From DAOVGZ01 sp964477815 (GTDB lineage: Bacteria; Babelota; Babeliae; Babelales; Vermiphilaceae), in NCBI GenBank assembly GCA_964477815.1, contig CAYZEO010000025.1, forward strand, positions 1 through 13,746: DNA of 13,746 nucleotides, written 5' to 3'. This document shows positions 1 through 7,990 of this stretch, in pieces. Position 1 is the first letter of the stretch, and each line of letters starts with the position of its first letter. The notes beneath the pieces were generated by a model. That model worked only from the letters and a program-made list of their open reading frames with translations. It was not told the DNA's origin and ran no database searches. Both the position numbers and the translations under genes were made by a program.

Positions 1-70
1 CGATACTTAACTTTTTAGAAACAATGTTAATCACTTTTGAAGATGTATCTGTACGATCAAATGAAGCCAT
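1..70 (-). CDS. acpP: Acyl carrier protein, N-terminal part (runs off left edge)
   Basis: Only the first 23 codons are present. The ATG at position 70 lies 3 bases after the TAA of the fabD-like gene, and a GGAG about 9 bases upstream, inside the end of that gene, can serve as ribosome binding site. The peptide ends in VINIVSKKLSI, which fits helix 1 of acyl carrier proteins (E. coli has VKKIIGEQLGV at this place). The serine that carries phosphopantetheine would lie beyond the edge and cannot be checked. ACP carries growing acyl chains as thioesters in the cytoplasm. Its position directly after fabD is the classical fab-cluster arrangement and is the main support. It could be another short protein, because 23 residues are little evidence. 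Confidence 0.62.
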   Translation of the reverse strand, partial: MASFDRTDTSSKVINIVSKKLSI

Positions 71-73
71 TGT

Positions 74-1018
74 TTATTTCTCCGCTTTTGCAGTTATGCC
101 AAGTGTATCTTTTAATTTCTCTATGTCAGATATATTATTTACTGCTACAACCTGCTTTTCAGGATAGCGCTGTTTGAGCATATCATGCAACTGCATACCC
201 GGTCCAATCGCAATTAACAGATCGTACTCTTTGAGTTTGTCCACAGTTTGCGACCACAAAATCGGTTTTGTAATCCAAGAAATCGCACACTGTTGCAAAT
301 CTTTACCTACACGAATCTTTTTGGCATCAGAACTACACAACAACGAGGCCTCTCCATCCTTGAAATCAACTTTTTCAAGATACATTTTAAACGATGACTC
401 AATTTCATCCATTAAAGATGAATGCAAACCGAGCTCATAACCGATAATTTCAGTTGTTCCTTCAAGATCAACTGCATCATGACAAACCTGTTCAACCGTT
501 TTTGCATCACCAGCAATAACATGCTCCATCGGAGAATCATAAATACTTATACCAACCGGCGTTTTTTCTTTATTATATTTTTTGCAAAGATATTCAAGTT
601 GCTCAGAAGAGATATTAAAAACCTTTGCAAAACCAAACTCACCTTTGTCTATCAACGCCTCGTACATAGTCACATATTTATTCAACAAATAAAGACCGTC
701 TGGCAAACTTAAACTCCCAGCAGCATGAAGAGCCGAATATTGACCACAGCTGTAGCCTGCAACAACATCAGCTTCAACGCCCTCTTGTTTGATCAAATCA
801 AAAATTGATGATGAAACTAAAAACAACGCCGTGTAAGCGTTGTTCATTCGAGCAAGTTCAATATCTGAAGAAGCAAAACAAAGTTTTACAAAATTGATAT
901 CAAGACAATTTGACGCTTGTTCAAAATGCTCCTGAACCAAACGTGAGTCATCGTATAACTCTTTTGCCATACCCACAAATTGACTCCCGTAGCCGGGAAA
1001 GAGCGCAGCTACCTTCAT
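74..1018 (-). CDS. fabD: FabD-like malonyl/acyl-CoA:ACP acyltransferase, divergent active site
   Basis: A 314-residue protein of the FabD acyltransferase fold, which normally moves malonyl from CoA to ACP at the start of fatty-acid synthesis. The nucleophile elbow GYSCGQYSAL has Ser90, and the partner histidine is His199 in LGLHSSLM. VIAGD and AIGPGMQL match later FabD motifs. Length is normal for the family. Several usually fixed residues differ: GQGSQ near the N terminus is GYGSQ (Tyr10), GHS is GYS (Tyr89), the arginine that binds the malonyl carboxylate (E. coli Arg117) is Tyr or Lys (114-115), and the Gln in the P-V-Q-W segment is Leu in KPILW. The acyl group transferred may therefore not be malonyl. 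I chose ATG 1018 because AAGGGGGG lies just upstream; a TTG at 1042 would add 8 residues but lacks such a site. It is 33 bases downstream of gltX and 3 bases before acpP, probably one operon. Confidence 0.85.
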   Translation of the reverse strand: MKVAALFPGYGSQFVGMAKELYDDSRLVQEHFEQASNCLDINFVKLCFASSDIELARMNNAYTALFLVSSSIFDLIKQEGVEADVVAGYSCGQYSALHAAGSLSLPDGLYLLNKYVTMYEALIDKGEFGFAKVFNISSEQLEYLCKKYNKEKTPVGISIYDSPMEHVIAGDAKTVEQVCHDAVDLEGTTEIIGYELGLHSSLMDEIESSFKMYLEKVDFKDGEASLLCSSDAKKIRVGKDLQQCAISWITKPILWSQTVDKLKEYDLLIAIGPGMQLHDMLKQRYPEKQVVAVNNISDIEKLKDTLGITAKAEK

Positions 1019-1051
1019 AGGACCCCCCTTACTTTGTCCCAATTTGAAAAT

Positions 1052-2485
1052 CTACTCAGTAGACAAGTACTCAAGCAAACCGTTAAGCCTGTCCAGACTC
1101 GTTTGCTTGCCCACAATAGAAAGTAACGCAAAAATGCCAGGGCTCGCACTTGTTCCTGTTAATGCTATCCTAATCGGCTGAGCTAATGCAACTAATTTAA
1201 TTCCTAACAGTTTGCACAGTACTTTGATTTGTTCTGAGAGATTTTTTTCAGAAAATTGATCAATATCCCCAAATAAATCAATCAACTTTTTCAGATGTTG
1301 TGACGTTTCTGGCTTAACCCATTTTTGTACAGCATCAATATCAAATTTCTGTGGCCCATTGTGCAGCAATACCAACTGCCCAATCATTTCATCCAACGTT
1401 TTTACACGATCTTTATACAGACCGATCAACGTGAGTATCTGCTCCTCTGTCCAACCAGTTAACTTTTTGTACAATGCAGGTTCCACATCAGAAACAGTGC
1501 GTTCAAGCAACTCTGAATCTTTTGTTTCCCGAATATAGACACCGTTGAGCCATGCAAGTTTGACCGGATCGAAAATTGCTCCCTTTTTACCAACCTGATT
1601 CAAAGAAAAATGGGAGATCATCTCCTGTCTGGAAAAAATCTCCTGGTCACCATGCGACCATCCAAGGCGTACTAAATAATTAAAAAGCGCCTCGGGCAGA
1701 AAACCATTTTTTCGGTAATCAAGCACTGAAGTAGCTGCATCACGCTTACTCAACCTATCACCACTCGGTCCCAAAATAAGCGGTAAGTGAGCAAACTGAG
1801 GAACACTTAAACCACAAGCTTGATACAACATAATCTGTTTTGGTGTGTTTGAAATATGATCCTCTCCACGAATCACGTGGGAAACACTCATGTGCGCATC
1901 ATCAAGAACAACAACCAAATTGTACATCGGCGTACCATCGGAACGCGCAATGATAAAATCATCAAACTGATCAACATCAAAAGTAATCGTTCCACGAATC
2001 AGATCTTCAAAAATAATCTTTTCTTTTTCACGAGGAACCTTAAAACGAACAACAAACTGTTTTTCGTCGCCTGTTTCGCTCTGATTGCACTCCCAACATG
2101 CTCCATCATACATACTAAAAAGATCACTGTGCCCATTGCGCACTTTTTGTCGTTCTGCAATCTCTTCCGGAGTGCAGTAACAACAATAAGCCTTTCCTTC
2201 CTCAAGCAACTGCCGAACAACCTGTTTGTGGCTTTCTATCCTTTCCGATTGGATTACCGGAGGCTCGTCATAATCAAGCCCACACCAAGCAAGAGCTTCC
2301 AAAATTGAATCTGTATATTCCTGCTTAGATCGCTCAAGGTCGGTATCTTCAATTCTCAAAAGAAACTTTCCACCAGCATTCCTGGCAAACAACCAGTTAA
2401 ACATTGCGGCACGGACACCACCAATGTGCAAATGCCCGGTTGGCGACGGTGCGAAACGAACACGAACTTCTGAATTATTTTTCAT
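1052..2485 (-). CDS. gltX: Glutamyl-tRNA synthetase
   Basis: A 477-residue class I aminoacyl-tRNA synthetase that charges tRNA-Glu with glutamate using ATP in the cytoplasm. The N terminus reads RFAPSPTGHLHIGG, the family signature with the HIGH-type motif at residues 20-23. The second ATP-binding loop (KMSKS type) is LSKRD at about 245-249. Four cysteines (102, 104, 130 and 133) fit the zinc-binding insertion found in many bacterial GluRS. FLLRIEDTD and IRGEDHISNTPKQ are also typical. Length is normal and the C-terminal anticodon-binding part is complete. ATG 2485 is preferred because AGGTGG lies 6 bases upstream; a GTG at 2494 directly abuts the preceding stop codon and has no good site. 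Whether it also charges tRNA-Gln (non-discriminating form) cannot be told from the sequence alone. Confidence 0.97.
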   Translation of the reverse strand: MKNNSEVRVRFAPSPTGHLHIGGVRAAMFNWLFARNAGGKFLLRIEDTDLERSKQEYTDSILEALAWCGLDYDEPPVIQSERIESHKQVVRQLLEEGKAYCCYCTPEEIAERQKVRNGHSDLFSMYDGACWECNQSETGDEKQFVVRFKVPREKEKIIFEDLIRGTITFDVDQFDDFIIARSDGTPMYNLVVVLDDAHMSVSHVIRGEDHISNTPKQIMLYQACGLSVPQFAHLPLILGPSGDRLSKRDAATSVLDYRKNGFLPEALFNYLVRLGWSHGDQEIFSRQEMISHFSLNQVGKKGAIFDPVKLAWLNGVYIRETKDSELLERTVSDVEPALYKKLTGWTEEQILTLIGLYKDRVKTLDEMIGQLVLLHNGPQKFDIDAVQKWVKPETSQHLKKLIDLFGDIDQFSEKNLSEQIKVLCKLLGIKLVALAQPIRIALTGTSASPGIFALLSIVGKQTSLDRLNGLLEYLSTE

Positions 2486-2494
2486 TCTTTCCAC

Positions 2495-3205
2495 CTACCC
2501 CAGCTGTTTTAATTTTTCACTAGCCAGTTGGGAATATGGAGATTTTTCTTCTTTGCTTTTTGAAGGCAACTTTTCAAGTTTTTGCCACGCCACACGGGCT
2601 TTTTCTACTTCATCTTTACTCAAAAAGTAAGAACCCAAATAATAAAGCGCAACATCTTGAGCATCACCACCATCGTTGTTAGCGATAGACTCTAATTCCT
2701 TCAAACCCGCAGCACGAACCGCCGTATCTTTATCGTCCATTTTTACCAAAGCTACTTTTGTTTTGTAGTAACCAGTCAATGGGTTATCAGATGGCATTTT
2801 TTTAATTGCAATCTCCATCAACGGCAAGGCAATATCTCGCTTACCCTGTGCAACAAGCGCTTGTGCTTGAAAAAGCTGAAAAAGAGGAGCAAGCTTCGAA
2901 CCACTATTTTGCTCATATCCCAGAGCAAAAGCACCTTCAACATCAGCCCATTTTTCTGATTCACCCATAGCCTGCTCAAAAAGCTGCATTGCCTCGGAAA
3001 AAGTTTTTTGTGCCGTTGCCTCTTTGCCTATAACGTGCCAGCGATAAATTGAATACCCTCCATATCCAAGCCCCGCGACAAGAATTCCTATCAACAAAAG
3101 GTTGCCATACTTTGAGTTTTTCTCATGTTTTTTCTCCACCAAAAGTTTTTTAAAATCAACCCAAATATTGTGAAAAACGGTCAGTACATCTTTCATTACA
3201 GACAT
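2495..3205 (-). CDS. Membrane-anchored TPR-like protein (YfgM-like architecture)
   Basis: A 236-residue protein with a short basic N-terminal segment, one hydrophobic helix at residues 35-54 (glycine-rich, flanked by KYGN and RWH), and then about 180 residues of helical repeats. Alanine/leucine-rich helix pairs such as LFQLFQAQALVAQGKRDIA and ALYYLGSYFLSKDEVEKA look like tetratricopeptide repeats. This layout matches the TPR_21/YfgM family, bitopic inner-membrane proteins with the TPR part outside the cytoplasm; E. coli YfgM associates with the SecYEG translocon and periplasmic chaperones. The match is by architecture, not by a diagnostic motif, so the function is inferred. ATG 3205 has GGAG 9 bases upstream; a TTG at 3223 has none. 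Its stop is 9 bases before the gltX start, and it is the first gene of the TPR-gltX-fabD-acpP unit. Confidence 0.7.
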   Translation of the reverse strand: MSVMKDVLTVFHNIWVDFKKLLVEKKHEKNSKYGNLLLIGILVAGLGYGGYSIYRWHVIGKEATAQKTFSEAMQLFEQAMGESEKWADVEGAFALGYEQNSGSKLAPLFQLFQAQALVAQGKRDIALPLMEIAIKKMPSDNPLTGYYKTKVALVKMDDKDTAVRAAGLKELESIANNDGGDAQDVALYYLGSYFLSKDEVEKARVAWQKLEKLPSKSKEEKSPYSQLASEKLKQLG

Positions 3206-3307
3206 GGTTATCTTCTCCAACAATTAAATAAAAAAACTATTTTTTCACAGTAATAGCCAGAACCTAGCATATTCATGGGAAAAAGAAAGAGACGACAAAA
3301 CAATAAA

Positions 3308-3344
3308 ACAGAAAATGCGCCAAGAAACTCTCGTTCCTGACGCA
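3308..3344 (-). terminator. Rho-independent terminator after rpmF
   Basis: On the minus strand a stem of about 12 pairs (TGCGTCAGGAAC with GTTTCTTGGCGCA, two wobbles and one bulge) closes a GAGA tetraloop at 3316-3344 and runs into TTTTCTGTTTT. It lies 30 bases after the rpmF stop and separates rpmF from the TPR-gltX-fabD-acpP unit, which therefore needs its own promoter in 3206-3315. I found no convincing promoter boxes there. Confidence 0.8.
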
Positions 3345-3373
3345 CAAATCTACTACATTCACTAAAAATCATT

Positions 3374-3676
3374 CTACTTCTTTGGTTCCTCTTCTGGCAT
3401 AACCTCTTGTGGTTGTCCATCTACTTGTGCTTGCTGTGCCATCGCGCTCTTTTTTTGCGCACGAGCCTGACGCTCTTCCCCACGCTTTACTGCACGGTCA
3501 ACCTTAGTCGCCATAATCTTTTTGCCCTTATAAAAACCACAGACGTCGCAGACCTTATGCGTCGCAATAGGAGCCTTACAGTTTTTACATTCGGAAAAAG
3601 ACTTAACTTTCATTCCCTTGTTTGCAAAACGCTTATCCCGTCTAGTTCGGGAGCGTTTCCGTTTTGGTACTGGCAT
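3374..3676 (-). CDS. rpmF: 50S ribosomal protein L32 with C-terminal extension
   Basis: A 100-residue protein whose first ~54 residues are ribosomal protein L32 of the large subunit. It starts MPVPKRKRSRTRRDKR and has a zinc ribbon with Cys30, Cys33, Cys43 and Cys46 (CKNC and CDVC), ending the core in GFYKGKKI. Usual L32 is about 55-65 residues. Here another ~45 residues follow: first basic and Ala/Gln-rich, then acidic (PEEEPKK at the end). The tail's role is unknown; it may contact the ribosome surface. ATG 3676 was chosen because GGAG stands 6 bases upstream and L32 begins at this methionine; a TTG 12 bases earlier is not needed. A terminator follows, so it is probably a single-gene transcript. 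Confidence 0.95.
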   Translation of the reverse strand: MPVPKRKRSRTRRDKRFANKGMKVKSFSECKNCKAPIATHKVCDVCGFYKGKKIMATKVDRAVKRGEERQARAQKKSAMAQQAQVDGQPQEVMPEEEPKK

Positions 3677-3730
3677 GACAAACTCCAACCGATTTACATG
3701 ATGAATAGCAATTAACTATTAACTATCTGA

Positions 3731-3767
3731 AAAAAATAAATGTTGCCATAGAAACAACAAGACAACA
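3731..3767 (-). terminator. Candidate terminator after dprA
   Basis: On the minus strand TGTTGTC (3761-3767) can pair with GGCAACA (3741-3747) with one wobble and a 13-base loop, followed by TTTATTTTTT. It lies 46 bases after the dprA stop and upstream of rpmF. The stem is only 7 pairs with a large loop, so the call is moderate. Confidence 0.45.
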
Positions 3768-3812
3768 CTGTTACCTAGATTACAAAAAATAGGGAAAAAA
3801 GGCAAAATCAAC

Positions 3813-4976
3813 CTAAATAGCACGCTCCCACAACCCTGCAAAATTCTGTCGAATCTGCCCACTCACTTGTAATTCAAACAAAATAGCATGCAACTGTTCC
3901 ATTTCAACTCCCGTTTTTACGGCAATATCGTCAATCGAACAAGGCTGCTTGCACGCAAAAATAATAGCTCCTGCCGGACCTTTCGGCTGAGGAATTGCTT
4001 CACAAGAAGAAACACAAACCTTCTTGGGCGACCTTCGTGGCTCGAAAACTTTTGTATTTCTTTTGTGCGACTGCGCAGCTACAGATCCCAGCGATATCCC
4101 AAATTCAGCAATGATATCATCCGCGCAACTTACCAGCTTTGCGCCCTCCTGAATTAGCCCATGACAACCAGCACTCAACACATCTCCAATTGGCCCGGGC
4201 ACCGCAAAAACCTCTCGTCCCTGCTCAAGAGCAAATTGTGCAGTTATTCGTGCGCCACTTTTTTGTGCCGCCTGCACAACAACACATCCACGACTCAAAC
4301 CTGCGATAATTCTATTGCGGGCGGGGAAATTCCCTGGTCGAGCCTGCGTTTTCAGAGGAAATGAACTTACAAGCGCACCCCCACTGTCAAGGATAGAATC
4401 AAACAGTTTTTCATTGGAAGCTGGATACGGACGCAAAATCCCTGAACCGAGAACGACCACCGTTTTCCCACCGGACTGCACCGTTGTACGATGTGCCATA
4501 CTGTCAGCCCCAATTGCGCCACCACTCACAATAACCCATCCGTTATTCACAAGCTGAGGAATAAAATCTTCTATAACTTGCTCGCCATATCGATGCGCAC
4601 AACGAGATCCAATAACCGCAATCGTTTTGGACCTATTAAAAACCGACTCCCCTAACCAATACAGAACAGGTGGCGGAGCATAAATGTGAGTCAACATTTC
4701 AGGATAGCCTTCACTTCCAAATGTTGCGATCTGAACACTATGCCTTTCAATCAGCTCACATTCTTTTTCCACAATCTGCTTATCTTCAAGACCATCAACC
4801 AGCTTTTGTGAAATTTTCTGAGAAAAACCAAACCGATGCATAAAATCAGATATCCTCAATTTATACAAGTCTGCTAGAGAAAGAGCATCTGGTTTTGCTT
4901 GCATCAGTTTTTTAATAGCTATCGGACCGATACCATTGATAAGTGAAAGATGAAGGAGTACTAGATTATTTTGCAT
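3813..4976 (-). CDS. dprA: DNA processing protein DprA (Smf)
   Basis: A 387-residue DprA, which binds incoming single-stranded DNA and loads RecA during natural transformation; it is also kept in many bacteria not known to be transformable. Residues 1-70 form the helical N-terminal part (NGIGPIAIKKL, helix-hairpin-helix-like). The Rossmann-like core follows, with VIGSRCAHRYG (121-131), SGGAIGADSMAHR (151-163), FPARNRIIAGLS (217-228) and SGARITAQFALEQGREVFAVPG (240-261). A C-terminal winged-helix part (DML1-like) occupies about 335-384. In the usual SGxNxLI segment the Asn is His (AGCHGLIQEGA). There is no Shine-Dalgarno sequence before ATG 4976, and the gyrA stop is 78 bases upstream without a terminator, so it is probably transcribed with gyrA. 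The domain set is complete; nothing suggests a pseudogene. Confidence 0.96.
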   Translation of the reverse strand: MQNNLVLLHLSLINGIGPIAIKKLMQAKPDALSLADLYKLRISDFMHRFGFSQKISQKLVDGLEDKQIVEKECELIERHSVQIATFGSEGYPEMLTHIYAPPPVLYWLGESVFNRSKTIAVIGSRCAHRYGEQVIEDFIPQLVNNGWVIVSGGAIGADSMAHRTTVQSGGKTVVVLGSGILRPYPASNEKLFDSILDSGGALVSSFPLKTQARPGNFPARNRIIAGLSRGCVVVQAAQKSGARITAQFALEQGREVFAVPGPIGDVLSAGCHGLIQEGAKLVSCADDIIAEFGISLGSVAAQSHKRNTKVFEPRRSPKKVCVSSCEAIPQPKGPAGAIIFACKQPCSIDDIAVKTGVEMEQLHAILFELQVSGQIRQNFAGLWERAI

Positions 4977-5054
4977 ACTAATTACTTGTAAAGATTATTT
5001 TGACCACCGATTAGAGCTAAGCACAGACAACAAAATCGAAAGGTTTCAAATCAT

Positions 5055-7763
5055 CTAGAACTGTGCGAATGAATCAGGCTCATTGTCATTTCCATCACTT
5101 TCAGACTCAGAGAAATCTAAAAAGCTATTTTGTGTAAAGCCCTGTGAACAATCCTGGCCCCCTAGCAAAGCCCCAGGTTCTTTTCCAGCTTTTTTCTCAG
5201 GCTTTACGTTTTCATACTCAACTGCAACCGTTTCGACCTCTTTGACAACCTCTTGTGCCGCAGCAGCCTGAACCTCTTGCGTCTTTCCAGAAGAACCACC
5301 ACTTGGAGGTTCTTCCGTTTTTTCTTCTTCATTAAATGCAACAAGAGAAGCAAGTCGCTGTTCTTTATCAAGCTTAATCAGTCGAACACCCTTCGCCTGA
5401 CGCCCCATCGTTCTGATCTCTTTTGGCGAGAGACGAATAATTTTTCCGCCTGCATCGATTAACAAGATGTGCGACTTATCATTCACAATAGCCAATCCGA
5501 TCACTTTTCCATTTCTTTTTTCTGTTGGAATCGTTTTCACACCAACACCGCCACGATGCGCAATTCGAAAATCTTTTACACGAACCCGCTTGCCATACCC
5601 TCGCTCAGTTGCAAACAAAATATCCCCAATGTCATCACGAATAATTTCCATACCAACAACAAAATCATCACCTTTGAGACGAATACCGATCACACCAGAA
5701 GCCTGACGCCCCATAGAACGAACTTCTTCCTCCTTAAATCTGATTCCCTGTCCATTCGATGTTGCAATAATGATGGTTCCTCCACCAGAGCTGAGAGAAC
5801 AAAACACAAGTTCATCCTCATCCTTTAAGGTCACCGCTCGAATACCTGTTGCACGGATCTTTGAAAACGATTTTGCATCGGTACGCTTAATTAACCCATT
5901 TTTGGTAAGCATAACCATAAATTTGCCTTCAAGCTCACGAGCACAGAGCAACTTAACAACCCGCTCATTCTCATTAAGCGGCAAAATATTTACAATTGCT
6001 CGCCCTTTTGCAGTCCTAGATGCTTCAGGAACCTCAAATACCTTCAAGCTATAAACACGACCGAAATTAGTGAAAAAAAGAAGCGAATCATGATTGCGTG
6101 CAACAAAAATATCCTGAACAACATCATCTGACCCTTCCAGGGCAGCCATACCCATCTTACCTTTGCCACCTCTATGCTGCACTCCATATGTTGAAAGATT
6201 CACACGCTTGATGTACCCCTTTGAGGTCAATGTTACAACAACATCCTCATCAGGTATCAAATCTGCCTCAGTAAGAATATCGATCGGCCCGGCAATTTTT
6301 GACTTACGCTCATCTGCATACACTTGCTTAAGTTCAGCAAGCTCCTTAACAATCTCTCCATTAAGAATCGATTCATTTTCGATAATTGAAAGCAAATATT
6401 TGATCGTTTCTTTTATCTCTACCATTTCGTTGCGAATTTTTTCTCGCTCCAGACCAGTCAAGCGCTGCAACCGCATTTCCAAAATAGCCTTGCCTTGACG
6501 AGCAGTTAGTTCAAAACGCCTGTTCAATTTATCAATTGCTTCATCTGCCGAGCCGGACATCTTAATAATCGCAACCACTTCATCGATATTTTCGAGCGCA
6601 ATAATAAAGCCAGCAAGCAGATGCTCGCGCGCTTTTGCTTTATTCAAGTCAAAGGTCGTACGTTTGTAGATTACCTGCTTTCTGTGAACAAGAAAGTGTT
6701 GCAACAGCTCACGAAGCGTAAAAACAAGCGGAACATTATCAAGCAGCCCCAACATTAAAATAGATACCGACGTTTGCAAATATGTGTGTTTGTATAACTG
6801 ATTCAACACAACCTGCGGAATTTCTCCCCGCTTGATTTCAATAACCAATCGCATACCACGCTTGTCCGACTCATCTCTAATATTAGAAATGCCATCTATA
6901 ACTCTATCTTTCACCAGATTAGCAATTTTTATTGCAAGCTCAGCTTTGTTTACCTGATAAGGAAGTTCGGTAATGATGATATGCGAACCCTTTTTTGTCT
7001 CTTCAATATCAACAACACCACGTAAAATCAGTTTGCCTCGCCCAGTAGTATAAGCCCGAATAATTCCGGACCGCCCACAAATAATACCACCTGTTGGAAA
7101 ATCAGGAGCAGGGATTAAGGCAAATAACTCATCGTCGGAAAGATCTTTATTTTCAAGCAATGCCAAACAACCGTCAATTACTTCACCCAAATTATGCGGC
7201 GGAATAGAAGTTGCCATACCAACAGCGATACCGGCCGTACCATTAACCAAAAGATTTGGAAGTTTGCTTGGTAATATAACAGGTTCAACCGTGGACTCAT
7301 CAAAGTTTGGAACAAAATCAACTGTTTCTTTTTCTAGGTCAGCAAGAATTTCCTGACTAATTTTTTGCATTCTGACTTCGGTGTAACGCATTGCCGCCGC
7401 ATTATCACCGTCAACCGAACCCCAGTTGCCTTGACCATCAAGAAGCGGATATCGTTTAGAAAAATCCTGCACCATTCCCACCATAGTATTATAAACAGCC
7501 TGGTCGCCATGCGGATGGTATTTACCGAGCACTTCACCAACAACACGAACAGATTTATGATATGGCTTGTTGTAGTGAAAACCAAGTTGGTGCATCGTGT
7601 ATAATACACGCCGGTGTACAGGCTTTAAACCATCCCGAACATCCGGAATAGCACGACTTACAACAACCGACATGGCATAATCAAGAAACGAATCCTTTAA
7701 CTCATTTTCGATCAATATCGGCTTAATACCGGATTTATTGTTTTGATTGTCCGTCGGTTCCAT
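5055..7763 (-). CDS. gyrA: DNA gyrase subunit A
   Basis: A 902-residue GyrA, the DNA-cutting and wrapping subunit that with GyrB introduces negative supercoils. The N-terminal winged-helix/tower part has VSRAIPDVRDGLKPVHRR, and the catalytic tyrosine is Tyr127 in AAMRYTEVRM. The GyrA box is QHRGGKG at 529-535 (usual QRRGGKG), which separates it from ParC. The beta-pinwheel domain covers about 505-810, with repeated R-x-M-G-R-Q-A blades. A ~90-residue low-complexity tail follows (Ala/Glu/Lys, then acidic Ser/Asp). In the quinolone-determining region the residues matching E. coli Ser83 and Asp87 are Gln88 and Asn92. The start at 7763 has GGAAGG and AGGG runs upstream; the ATG agrees with the family start. 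Confidence 0.98.
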   Translation of the reverse strand: MEPTDNQNNKSGIKPILIENELKDSFLDYAMSVVVSRAIPDVRDGLKPVHRRVLYTMHQLGFHYNKPYHKSVRVVGEVLGKYHPHGDQAVYNTMVGMVQDFSKRYPLLDGQGNWGSVDGDNAAAMRYTEVRMQKISQEILADLEKETVDFVPNFDESTVEPVILPSKLPNLLVNGTAGIAVGMATSIPPHNLGEVIDGCLALLENKDLSDDELFALIPAPDFPTGGIICGRSGIIRAYTTGRGKLILRGVVDIEETKKGSHIIITELPYQVNKAELAIKIANLVKDRVIDGISNIRDESDKRGMRLVIEIKRGEIPQVVLNQLYKHTYLQTSVSILMLGLLDNVPLVFTLRELLQHFLVHRKQVIYKRTTFDLNKAKAREHLLAGFIIALENIDEVVAIIKMSGSADEAIDKLNRRFELTARQGKAILEMRLQRLTGLEREKIRNEMVEIKETIKYLLSIIENESILNGEIVKELAELKQVYADERKSKIAGPIDILTEADLIPDEDVVVTLTSKGYIKRVNLSTYGVQHRGGKGKMGMAALEGSDDVVQDIFVARNHDSLLFFTNFGRVYSLKVFEVPEASRTAKGRAIVNILPLNENERVVKLLCARELEGKFMVMLTKNGLIKRTDAKSFSKIRATGIRAVTLKDEDELVFCSLSSGGGTIIIATSNGQGIRFKEEEVRSMGRQASGVIGIRLKGDDFVVGMEIIRDDIGDILFATERGYGKRVRVKDFRIAHRGGVGVKTIPTEKRNGKVIGLAIVNDKSHILLIDAGGKIIRLSPKEIRTMGRQAKGVRLIKLDKEQRLASLVAFNEEEKTEEPPSGGSSGKTQEVQAAAAQEVVKEVETVAVEYENVKPEKKAGKEPGALLGGQDCSQGFTQNSFLDFSESESDGNDNEPDSFAQF

Positions 7764-7911
7764 ACGCCCTGCCCTTCCACAGCAAACATGTATTACTTTT
7801 TTATTTTTTTCGCTTCACCACCTTAGTGTAGATAGGTTTTAGAATACTCCGAACTGCCATGCAATACAAGAGCAAGAGCGGAGAACCAAGCCAAAAATAG
7901 CCATTTTTTAT

Positions 7912-7939
7912 TTGACCCCGTGAAAAATTTCTTCATACT
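7912..7939 (+). promoter_or_regulatory. Candidate promoter for the small exported protein gene
   Basis: TTGACC at 7912-7917 and CATACT at 7934-7939 with a 16-base spacer; this is a 5/6 and 4/6 fit to sigma70 boxes. It would give a leader of about 45 bases before the ATG at 7991. The rest of the gap between gyrA and this gene (7764-7990) also must hold the gyrA promoter on the other strand. TTGTAT-17-TATTCT near 7840-7870 is one weak possibility. Confidence 0.4.
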
Positions 7940-7990
7940 GCGTTATGGCATAGTAAAATAGATTAGAAAATAACTTGCACTACTTAAACA

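Noticed and set aside
1019..1042. TTG 1042 as start of the fabD-like gene
   Set aside because: The eight added residues fall outside the family start, and the purine-rich AAGGGGGG lies inside them, placed correctly for ATG 1018.
1856..2308. 150-codon open frame on the plus strand inside gltX
   Set aside because: It is antisense to a well-supported gltX with all signature motifs; its translation is Asn/Thr/Ile-rich with no recognisable motif.
5469..5828. 119-codon open frame on the plus strand inside gyrA
   Set aside because: Antisense to the conserved GyrA pinwheel repeats; no ribosome binding site or domain, and composition typical of a shadow frame.
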